64,000 nucleotides of DNA from Comamonas sp. lk (GTDB taxonomy: Bacteria; Pseudomonadota; Gammaproteobacteria; Burkholderiales; Burkholderiaceae_C): positions 1 to 64,000 of the forward strand of contig CAMELV010000013.1 in assembly GCA_945925985.1 (NCBI GenBank), in the 5' to 3' direction. Within the stretch, counting starts at the first letter, position 1; every line of letters starts with the position of its first letter. Shown piece after piece: positions 56,698 to 64,000 of this stretch. Below the pieces are notes generated by a model. That model searched no databases, was not told the origin of the DNA, and saw only the letters and a program-made list of their open reading frames with translations. The position numbers and the translations under genes are program-made.

Positions 56698-57090
56698 TTA
56701 AGGGTGCAGTTTGGTCCAGACGGTTTTCATCTTGGCTTCCAGCATGGCCGGGGTAAACGGCTTCATGATGTAGCTGGAGACGCCAGCCTTGACCGCGTCC
56801 ATCACCAGGGTGCGCTCACTCTCGGCGGTAATCATGATGAAGGGCACTGGCCCCAATCGTTTGTCGGCTCGCACCAGTTTGAGGAATTCAATGCCCCTCT
56901 CGCCATTGACCATCACCTTGACGGAGCCACTCTGGAGAATGAAAACCGCCGGCGCCGGCTCATGCTGGGTCAACAGGACCACATCAGTCGGCAGTTGATA
57001 CTTGACCACCGTAGCAGCCACCAGCGCCAACTCGTGATCTTGAAGGCCTTTGAATAGCTCAGATTGCTTTAGCGTTTCAATGTTCGACAT
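56698..57090 (-). pseudogene. Chimeric remnant: N-terminal half of a cNMP-binding domain joined to C-terminal half of a CheY-like receiver
   Basis: LKQSELFKGLQDHELALVAATVVKYQLPTDVVLLTQHEPAPAVFILQSGSVKVMVNGERG + IEFLKLVRADKRLGPVPFIMITAESERTLVMDAVKAGVSSYIMKPFTPAMLEAKMKTVW. Confidence 0.85.
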
Positions 57091-57098
57091 CTTGACTT

Positions 57099-59345
57099 TC
57101 AGGCTTGGGGCTGGGCACTGCGCCGAGACACCGCATACGGGGGCAGGCCGCGTAGCATTCGCTGGCCATAGCCCTGTTGCAGCAGTCGTCGGTCATAACA
57201 GACCACGGTGGCCTGGTCTTCTTCGGTGCGAATGGCGCGGCCGGTCCACTGCAGCAGGCGAACACCGGTCGCCGGCACAACCAACTCGGTAAAGGGATCA
57301 CGCCCTAGCGTTTTAAGCCACTCGGCCCGGGCCTCCTCCACAGGGTCAGCCGGCGGGCTGAACGGCAGCTTGGCGATAAACACGGTTTCGCACAACCGGC
57401 CTGGCAGGTCCAAGCCCTCTCCAAAGGACTGCAAACCAAAAATAATAGACGGCTGCCCGGCCTCGATACGGGCCTGGTGTGCCGCCAGCAAGCGGCTGCG
57501 GGACAGTTGGCCCTGCACCAGAACGCAAGCCAGCAAGGCCGGGGCCAGCGCATCGACCGCCGCCTTCATCTGTACCCTGGAGGTGAACAGCGCCAGCGCA
57601 CCATGGCCGACTCGCCGCAAGTCCGTCATCAGCTCAGCCACCATGGCCCGCGTGTAAGCGGGGGCGTCACGCGGATCAGCGGCTGTCTCCACCACCACCA
57701 GCCGGCCCTGGGTCTGGTAATCAAAGGGGCTGTCCACCGCCAGCGTTGTGACCTGGTCCTGCCCGTCCAACCCGGCCTCCTGCAAAAAATAGTCAAAGCT
57801 GCCGCAGCTGGTCAGGGTGGCTGAGGTGACCACCGCTGCCCGTACTTGCCGCCAGAGGTGCTGGCGCAGCAGATCGCCCGGCACAATCGGGCAGGCATGA
57901 GCGCTCACCACCACCAAGCCTGAACTGGTGTCGGCCTCGAACCACTTGGCCATAGGCGGGTCGCTGTCGGTCAGCAGCAGGCTACTGGTATGCGTAACGG
58001 CAAGTAGGCGCGGCGCCAACTGGCCCAGCCGGGCGTACATCAAAGCACAACCCAGCGCCTGAGCTGGGTCTTCGCGAACCAGGCGTTTGAGCTCGCTGGC
58101 GAGTTCCTCCAGTACGGCTGATAAGCCAGCGGCATGGCCTTGCACCAAGGCCAGGGGCGCCTGCAGCTCAGGCGGCAAGACACCATGGCGCAGCCGATGC
58201 AGGCTGTTGTACCCGGCTGACTCGGCACTCAGGCGGTCCATCAACAGCCGTGCCAGGTCATTCAATGCGCTTTTGAGTTGCTGCGCCAGTGTGTCGACGT
58301 CCTGCGCCAGGACCATCTGAACTTTGCCGCTGACCTCACGCAGGGCCTTGGGCAGTTTGTCGAGCCAGCGCAGGTTGGACAGGTCCATGGTGCTGGAAAA
58401 CTGGCGCAAGGCCACCGCCGGCAGGTGATGGCCCTCATCAAAGACCAACAAGCAGTTGTCGAGTTCGGGCAGGGTCTTCATGCCGACCGAGGCCAACACG
58501 AGGTCGTGGTTGGCCACGATTACCTGCGCCTCAGCCAAGCGGCTGCGTGCCTGGTAGTAGCTGCAGTCTCGGTAACGCGGGCAATGGCGGGCAGTACAGG
58601 TGTGACGCTCGGCGGCTACCGTTGCCCAGTCCTGGGCTTCGGGCTGATCGGGCAAATTATCCCGGTCGCCGTCCCAGTGGCCTCCGGCCAGGGCGTTAGA
58701 CAGCGTGGCATACAGTGCGTCGCGCCTTGCTTGCGGATCATCGCCGCGGAGTTGGCGGCCATAAGCCGCGGTGGGCGGGGGAACATCGTCGTCTGGGCCG
58801 AACAAATCGTCCTCGGCGCCCTCAACGGCGCCACCGCTCAGGCGGTCAAGTTTGAACTTGCAGACATAGCGGCCACGGCCCTTGGCCAGTGCAAATACAA
58901 ATGGGGTCTGCAGCACTGCCGCCAGCGCAGGCAGGTCTTTGGTCATCAATTGCTCCTGCAGGGCCACCGTGGCGGTGGAGATGACCAGCCGGGTCTTGAG
59001 CGCCAGTGCCAGCGACACCATGGTGGCCCCGTAGGCGGCCGACTTGCCAACACCAGTACCGGCTTGGATCACACTGACCGCCCGAACCGGGTCAGAGTGC
59101 TCGCCCAGTGTGACGGCGCTCATGGCGTCGGCAATTCGCTGGGCCATGGCTTGCTGGCCGGTGCGCACGCGAAAACCCGGTGTTCCGGACAGCACTTGCT
59201 CAAAAGCGACAAGAGACGCTTGGGTCAACTCATGCGGGCTCAAGGCAGACGTCCAGGCTGGGCAAGGGTTCGATGTGCATGCTGCTATTACACCGCCAAA
59301 CACGCGGGCAAACGCTGACGCCGTCGTGATCGGTGCGAATTGCAA
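57099..59345 (-). CDS. dinG: ATP-dependent DNA helicase DinG family
   Basis: VIQAGTGVGKSAAYGATMVSLAL, LLVFDEGHHLPAVALRQF, CTARHCPRYRDCSYYQAR (Fe-S Cys), FGLQSFGEGLDLPGRLCETVFIAKLPF. Confidence 0.93.
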   Translation of the reverse strand: MQFAPITTASAFARVFGGVIAACTSNPCPAWTSALSPHELTQASLVAFEQVLSGTPGFRVRTGQQAMAQRIADAMSAVTLGEHSDPVRAVSVIQAGTGVGKSAAYGATMVSLALALKTRLVISTATVALQEQLMTKDLPALAAVLQTPFVFALAKGRGRYVCKFKLDRLSGGAVEGAEDDLFGPDDDVPPPTAAYGRQLRGDDPQARRDALYATLSNALAGGHWDGDRDNLPDQPEAQDWATVAAERHTCTARHCPRYRDCSYYQARSRLAEAQVIVANHDLVLASVGMKTLPELDNCLLVFDEGHHLPAVALRQFSSTMDLSNLRWLDKLPKALREVSGKVQMVLAQDVDTLAQQLKSALNDLARLLMDRLSAESAGYNSLHRLRHGVLPPELQAPLALVQGHAAGLSAVLEELASELKRLVREDPAQALGCALMYARLGQLAPRLLAVTHTSSLLLTDSDPPMAKWFEADTSSGLVVVSAHACPIVPGDLLRQHLWRQVRAAVVTSATLTSCGSFDYFLQEAGLDGQDQVTTLAVDSPFDYQTQGRLVVVETAADPRDAPAYTRAMVAELMTDLRRVGHGALALFTSRVQMKAAVDALAPALLACVLVQGQLSRSRLLAAHQARIEAGQPSIIFGLQSFGEGLDLPGRLCETVFIAKLPFSPPADPVEEARAEWLKTLGRDPFTELVVPATGVRLLQWTGRAIRTEEDQATVVCYDRRLLQQGYGQRMLRGLPPYAVSRRSAQPQA

Positions 59346-59392
59346 GACCCACAGTGCTATTCAGACGGCATTGGCAGGCTATATTTGGGCTT

Positions 59393-59863
59393 ATGAACAC
59401 AACAGCCCACTCCCCAACCATTTCGGGCTTACCTTGGCGCAGGCTGTTGGTCGCGCTGGTGCTGGCGTGTTTTGGCCGCACCGGCCTGGCGACTCTGGGG
59501 GCAGCGCCTGCAACCCCGGCAAACGCTGCAATCGGTGTCAATACCGCCTACACCATATCCGAAAGCTTGCTAGACAACGGGACTCGGGTGCACGAATTTG
59601 TCACGCCCGCAGGACGGGTCTTTGCAGTGAGCTGGCGTGGCCCGGTATTGCCCGACCTGAGGGCCTTGCTGGGAGATTACTTGAACATTTTCCAACGCCA
59701 CACCGATGCAGCGCGCCAAGCCGGCCTTCGCGGCGGACCGGTTAACTTGGCGCAAGATGGCTTGGTCTTGCGTTCCAGCGGCCGCATGGGGCACTTTTCT
59801 GGTCATGCCTATGTACCCACCCTGGTGCCCCAAGGTGTCAATATCCATGAGTTGCTCATTTAA
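59393..59863 (+). CDS. DUF2844 family protein
   Basis: Exported; YTISESLLDNGTRVHEFVTPAGRVFAVSWRGPVLPDLRALLGDYLNIFQ. Confidence 0.8.
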   Translation: MNTTAHSPTISGLPWRRLLVALVLACFGRTGLATLGAAPATPANAAIGVNTAYTISESLLDNGTRVHEFVTPAGRVFAVSWRGPVLPDLRALLGDYLNIFQRHTDAARQAGLRGGPVNLAQDGLVLRSSGRMGHFSGHAYVPTLVPQGVNIHELLI

Positions 59864-61079
59864 GGGCTTGCTCCAACAGATTGCCGTCACACTGCTTTCA
59901 GTCTGGGTGGCAGCTTGTGGCGGCAGCAGCAGCGTGCCGGCTAACCTTCCGACGGTAGAGATGCCAGTCGGCAATAACGCGATTGCCGTTATCGTCAATC
60001 GGGGCCCGACGGGGAACAGTGTAAACAGGCTTTACACCAGCGTCACCATTTGTGAACCGGGCAGCAGCAGCCAATGCCAGACCATCGACCATGTGCTGGT
60101 GGACAGCGGCTCCACCGGCTTGCGCCTCCTGGCCTCGGTGATCCGCCCTGACCTGAATCTAAACCTTCAGTTGAGTGCGCAAGGCTTTCCTATGCTCAAC
60201 TGCATCCAGTTCGTAGACAGCAGCTTTGCCTGGGGTCCGATTGCCGGGTTCGACCTGAAGTTGGGTGGTAAAACGGCCAGTGCCCTACCAACGCAGCTGA
60301 TGGGGTACACCTCGACCGCGGCCCTGAGCGCCAACTGCGCGACCGGGCTGCCGCTCAACTCGGTCGCCAGCTTGGGCGCCAATGGGGTGCTGGGCGTCGG
60401 CCTGCTCAAACAGGATTGCGGCGCCAACTGTGTCACCAACCCGCGCAATGGGTACTACTTCCGCTGTAGCACGGCCAATTGCACGGCGGCACTGACTACG
60501 GTGGCTAACCTGACTCAGCAACTCAGCAACCCGGTCTCTCGTTTCAGTAGTGACAACAACGGCTTGGTGTTGGACCTGCCCCAGGTGGACCCATCGGGCG
60601 CCGTCGGGCTCAATGGCACTCTTGTGTTTGGCATTGGCACTCAGGCCAACAACCAGTATGTGCCGGGTAATGTGCTCAACACCAGCACCACGGGCCGGAT
60701 CACAACACTCCTGTCGGGACTGCAGTTGACCAACAGCTTTCTTGACACCGGCTCCAACGCAGTATTCTTTGACGCCACCTCGGTCCCTTTGTGCCCCGGC
60801 AGCGACCCGATTCGTTTTTATTGTCCGCCTACCCGCGTCAATGGATCGGCCTCGCTCATCGGCACCAACGGCGCGACAGTGCCCGTCAACTTTGCCGTGG
60901 ACAATGCCTTGACCCTATTTGCCAGCCCGGCAAGGGCCGTCTTGCCCACACTCGCAGGAACCCTCGGCGACCCGAGAGGCTTTGATTGGGGGTTGCCGTT
61001 TTTCTATGGCCGTCGCGTGTTTCTGGGGATCGAAAACGAGCCATCGCCGGCGGGAACTGGCCCGTTTTTCGCCTTCTGA
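59847..61079 (+). CDS. DUF3443 family protein (pepsin-like DSGS motif)
   Basis: Lipobox-like VWVAACGGSS; TSVTICEPGSSSQCQTIDHVLVDSGSTGLRLLAS; SFLDTGSNAVFFD; overlaps DUF2844 gene. Confidence 0.82.
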   Translation: MSCSFKGLLQQIAVTLLSVWVAACGGSSSVPANLPTVEMPVGNNAIAVIVNRGPTGNSVNRLYTSVTICEPGSSSQCQTIDHVLVDSGSTGLRLLASVIRPDLNLNLQLSAQGFPMLNCIQFVDSSFAWGPIAGFDLKLGGKTASALPTQLMGYTSTAALSANCATGLPLNSVASLGANGVLGVGLLKQDCGANCVTNPRNGYYFRCSTANCTAALTTVANLTQQLSNPVSRFSSDNNGLVLDLPQVDPSGAVGLNGTLVFGIGTQANNQYVPGNVLNTSTTGRITTLLSGLQLTNSFLDTGSNAVFFDATSVPLCPGSDPIRFYCPPTRVNGSASLIGTNGATVPVNFAVDNALTLFASPARAVLPTLAGTLGDPRGFDWGLPFFYGRRVFLGIENEPSPAGTGPFFAF

Positions 61080-61080
61080 A

Positions 61081-62307
61081 TTACCCTGCCGGGCGCTGGT
61101 GCATGTCCAGCCGACCCGCGAGCGCCATGGCCGCCAGGCTGGCGCAAGCGCCTACCAGGCCGGCCATCCAGTAGTTCTGCACAAGTTGATTGGCATCGCG
61201 GCTGATCAAGCTGCCGCCAATAAAGGCCGCAACCCCCATGGCGGCTGACTGCACCGACGAATTGAGCGCCATGAAGGTGCCGCGCAGGGCCGGGTTGGCG
61301 CACGAGGCAATGATGGCCATGCCGGGGATCATGCGCCCGCTCATGCAAGTGAAAAACAGCGTAGAAACGATCAAGACCGCCCACATCGGCAGACCCTCCG
61401 TCAATGTGGTGGCAACCATGGGCACGATAACCAGCACCGCCATCACACGAAACAACGCCACCTTGCCGCGCCGGTCGGTCAAGACGCCAATCAGTCGGGC
61501 GCTCAACAGGGTGGCAAGGCCACCGCACAGGTACACGTAAAACACCTGATCCGACCGCCAGCCAACATTAGTTTGCAGGTAAATGGTGATGAAGGGGATC
61601 ACTGTGAACCCGGCAAACATCAGCAGGGCAGAAAAGGCGAACGCCTTGAGATGGTTGCGGTCCTGCAGAACCTGCTGAATGGCACCAAACGCCGAGGGAC
61701 GATGGTTTGCTTGAAGGTGCGCATTGAGCGGTGGCAGGGTCACGAAGGCCAACACACACAACAGGCCAACCAGCCCAGCAATGCCAAAGAACGGCGCATG
61801 CCAGCTCAGGTGTGCCGCCAGGAACAGACCCGTCGGCACGCCGGCCACGGTCGCCACCGAGAATGAGGTCATCACAATGCCCATGGCGCGGCCGCGCCGT
61901 TCAAACGGAATCACGTCGGCCACGACCGTTTGGGCCAGCGCCGACAGCACCCCGCCAAAAATACCCGCCAGAACTCGCGCCGCCATCAAGCTCAAGTAGT
62001 CAGGTGCCAGCCCGCAAGCCAATGTAGCCAAGCCAAACAAGGCATACAGCACCAGCAGCAGATTCTTACGGTCAAACTTGTCCAGGTATGTGGCCGCCAA
62101 CAGGCCTGAGACGCCCGCGGCCAGGGTATAGGCCGACACCAGCAGGCCGAAGCTGGCGTCGCTGATGGCAAAGATACGGGTGAACTGCGGCCCCAGCGGC
62201 ATCATGATCATGAAATCCAGAATATTGGTGAACTGGATCCCAGCAAGGGTGAACAAAAGCCACAGCTCTCGGCGGCGTGACAGGGGCGGGTTAACCGGCT
62301 GGAGCAT
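61081..62307 (-). CDS. MFS transporter
   Basis: 12-TM-like; FTNILDFMIMMPLGPQFTRIFAISDASFGLLVSAYTLAAGVSGLLAATYLDKFDRKNLLLVLYALFGLATL. Confidence 0.95.
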   Translation of the reverse strand: MLQPVNPPLSRRRELWLLFTLAGIQFTNILDFMIMMPLGPQFTRIFAISDASFGLLVSAYTLAAGVSGLLAATYLDKFDRKNLLLVLYALFGLATLACGLAPDYLSLMAARVLAGIFGGVLSALAQTVVADVIPFERRGRAMGIVMTSFSVATVAGVPTGLFLAAHLSWHAPFFGIAGLVGLLCVLAFVTLPPLNAHLQANHRPSAFGAIQQVLQDRNHLKAFAFSALLMFAGFTVIPFITIYLQTNVGWRSDQVFYVYLCGGLATLLSARLIGVLTDRRGKVALFRVMAVLVIVPMVATTLTEGLPMWAVLIVSTLFFTCMSGRMIPGMAIIASCANPALRGTFMALNSSVQSAAMGVAAFIGGSLISRDANQLVQNYWMAGLVGACASLAAMALAGRLDMHQRPAG

Positions 62308-62354
62308 GAGGGCTTTCTTGGGGCGTACGGGGCGTAACAGAGTCAGAATAAGGA

Positions 62355-62386
62355 AAGGACCTAGCTCCTTTCGAAGCTAAGTCCTT
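62355..62386 (-). terminator. Hairpin downstream of tRNA-Pro, candidate intrinsic terminator
   Basis: AAGGACctagctcctttcgaagctaaGTCCTT stem-loop, T-rich on the minus strand. Confidence 0.5.
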
Positions 62387-62397
62387 GATTGATATGG

Positions 62398-62471
62398 TCG
62401 GTGTGAAAGGATTCGAACCTTCGACCCCTTGCACCCCATGCAAGTGCGCTACCAGGCTGCGCCACACACCG
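62398..62471 (-). tRNA. tRNA-Pro (anticodon GGG)
   Basis: Cloverleaf CGGTGTGTGGCGCAGCCTGGTAGCGCACTTGCATGGGGTGCAAGGGGTCGAAGGTTCGAATCCTTTCACACCGA; CTTGC/GCAAG stem, loop ATGGGGT. Confidence 0.96.
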
Positions 62472-62533
62472 ATCCGAATCGCGAGTATAGCTGGTCTGGC
62501 AGGCCTAATCGGCCAAAAACCAGCGTGGCCCGG

Positions 62534-63001
62534 CTAGTAAGCTGGTGACAATAAATCACGAATTTCGAACAGTTCACGCCTGAGTGCCATCAGGTTATCG
62601 GCAGCGCTGGCAGTGACATGTTCAAGCCGGCCGTCACCCGAATCTTCATGCACTGGCAGGCCGGCATCGATGTCTTCGAAATCTTCAACACCTTCAAGGA
62701 GCACTTCACCGTTGCGTTTTTTGTCTCGCTCGGACTGGATGATGTCCTGCATCCTGTTGCGCGCGCCGCTGATGGTGAACCCCTGGTCATAAAGCAGGTC
62801 ACGGATGCGACGAATCATCAACACCTCATGGTGCTGGTAGTAGCGCCGGTTGCCGCGCCGTTTCATAGGCCGCAACTGCGTGAACTCCTGCTCCCAATAA
62901 CGCAGCACATGCGGTTTTACACCGCACAGATCCCCAACTTCACCAATGGTGAAATAGCGCTTGGCGGGGATGGGTGGGAGAGATATCTCCATTGAAATCA
63001 A
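62534..63001 (-). CDS. MerR family transcriptional regulator
   Basis: KRYFTIGEVGDLCGVKPHVLRYWEQEFTQLRPMKRRGNRRYYQHHEVLMIRRIRDLLYDQGFTISGARNRM. Confidence 0.95.
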   Translation of the reverse strand: MISMEISLPPIPAKRYFTIGEVGDLCGVKPHVLRYWEQEFTQLRPMKRRGNRRYYQHHEVLMIRRIRDLLYDQGFTISGARNRMQDIIQSERDKKRNGEVLLEGVEDFEDIDAGLPVHEDSGDGRLEHVTASAADNLMALRRELFEIRDLLSPAY

Positions 63002-63082
63002 TGCAGTGAACGCGAAAGTTGTGAGGTTACTCTAAGCTAGGCCCAGCTGTAAAGCCACAAATGACGCGAGCAGGCAAATCAA

Positions 63083-63430
63083 TTAGCGCAGTGGGCCCGC
63101 CATCTCAAACACGGCGCCATCATCTTGAATCTGCTCTTTGAGTTTTTGGCTGGCGTGAAAAGTGACCACCCGACGCGCTTTGATCGGTATCGCCTCGCCG
63201 GTTCGCGGGTTTCGACCGGGACGCGGCGCCTTGGTGCGAATCTGAAAATTACCAAAGCCAGTGATCTTGACATCCTGCCCATTGACCAAGCTCGCCGACA
63301 CCAAGTTGAAGAAGGCATCGACCATGTCCTTGGATTCGCGCTTGTTCAAGCCGATCTGTTCAAACAGGAGCTCGGCCAGTTGGGCCTTGGTCAGTGCCGG
63401 GGTCTCCAGGCTATCAACAGAAATATCCAT
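63083..63430 (-). CDS. ihfA: Integration host factor subunit alpha
   Basis: [86 protein letters not shown]. Confidence 0.97.
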   Translation of the reverse strand: MDISVDSLETPALTKAQLAELLFEQIGLNKRESKDMVDAFFNLVSASLVNGQDVKITGFGNFQIRTKAPRPGRNPRTGEAIPIKARRVVTFHASQKLKEQIQDDGAVFEMAGPLR

Positions 63431-63465
63431 CTCGTCCTTGTGGTGTCTGGTGCTCGCGATGTGTG

Positions 63466-64000
63466 TCAAGCCCGCTGTCGCGCGCCGACCTGCTGGAACA
63501 GCATGGCCAGTACGGCATCCACTGCGGCTTCAATCTGTGCGTCGGTCAAAGTGGCATCGTCACTGCTGAGGGTTAGGCGAAGGGCCATACTTTTGTGGGC
63601 TACAGGAGCCTCAATCGCCCGCTCGGCCTGGGCCGAAGGTTTGGGACGGTAGATGTCAAACAGCAGGGCGTCGCGCAGCAAGCCCCCAGTAGGGGCCGCC
63701 CAAATGGCGCGCAACAAGTTGGCATGGGACTGTGTCTCATGCACCCAAACCGCGATGTCACGCTGCACGGGTTGGTGTTTGGCAACAGGCTTGAACACCG
63801 CCACCTGCCGATGCAAAACAGCGTCGAGCTCCAGCTCAAACATCACCGGTGCCTGCGCCAAGTCGTAGCCCTGGCGCCACCGCGGATGCAATTCGCCCAC
63901 AAAGCCGATCGCGCGGCCCGCCAGCAACACGCGGGCGCAGCGGCCAGGGTGCATGGCGGGATGCTCAGCCGGCTCGAACACAGGTTGAGCCGGAGCCAAT
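63466..64000 (-). CDS. pheT: Phenylalanine-tRNA ligase beta subunit, C-terminal part (truncated by window)
   Basis: [31 protein letters not shown]...[18 protein letters not shown]...FDIYRP...[40 protein letters not shown]. Confidence 0.95.
   Translation of the reverse strand, partial: LAPAQPVFEPAEHPAMHPGRCARVLLAGRAIGFVGELHPRWRQGYDLAQAPVMFELELDAVLHRQVAVFKPVAKHQPVQRDIAVWVHETQSHANLLRAIWAAPTGGLLRDALLFDIYRPKPSAQAERAIEAPVAHKSMALRLTLSSDDATLTDAQIEAAVDAVLAMLFQQVGARQRA

Noticed and set aside
58278-59318. 346-aa forward ORF opposite dinG
   Set aside because: Shadow ORF of dinG coding sequence.
62398-62471. tRNA-Pro as an integration site for a genomic island
   Set aside because: No integrase, direct repeat of the tRNA 3' end or foreign genes next to it; flanking merR-ihfA-pheT is the ordinary context.

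Overview
The window is a high-GC bacterial chromosome segment. Gene content and the IS/intron types suggest Burkholderiales, probably a Comamonadaceae (Rhodoferax/Polaromonas-like) genome; this is inferred from reading, not computed. Core blocks: beta-oxidation (acyl-CoA dehydrogenase, thiolase, FadB-like); a hydrolase/monooxygenase block (MBL fold, haloalkane dehalogenase, GST, AlmA/EthA-like FMO); rlmB; ABC-F ATPase; UppS-like plus SLBB polysaccharide export; rfbA-rfbC; dapC-dapD-prmB; a phaC-phaA-phaB polyhydroxybutyrate cluster; dinG; and the tRNA-Pro(GGG)-merR-ihfA-pheT locus. Main points of interest: (1) A tightly packed, partly overlapping five-gene cluster at 0.7-11.0 kb: CHASE2-adenylate cyclase, exported FecR/Fn3-like protein, exported TPR-CHAT protease, TpsA-like secreted protein with four exact 354-bp repeats, and a TpsB transporter. 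It looks like an uncharacterised sensing/proteolysis/two-partner-secretion system. (2) A family of palindromic repeats (cGTCATTCCCGcgnnnncGCGGGAATCCATGGATCCCCGatcnngtCGGGGATGACg) at about 16 loci, none before 18.3 kb. These repeats bracket small cassettes (HigBA, a frameshifted GIY-YIG nuclease, MNT/HEPN, a group II intron) and have rewritten genes: an in-frame fusion of an FMO to a formylglycine-generating enzyme, a replaced prmB start, and a replaced hepT C-terminus. (3) A second, unrelated ~63-bp element inserted in frame inside prmB, pgeF and the FMO, resembling Rickettsia palindromic elements in behaviour. (4) Recombination chimeras: an IS110/IS256 hybrid transposase and a half-cNMP-binding/half-receiver protein. 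(5) Many toxin-antitoxin modules and remnants. No homology search could be run; all family names come from reading motifs.
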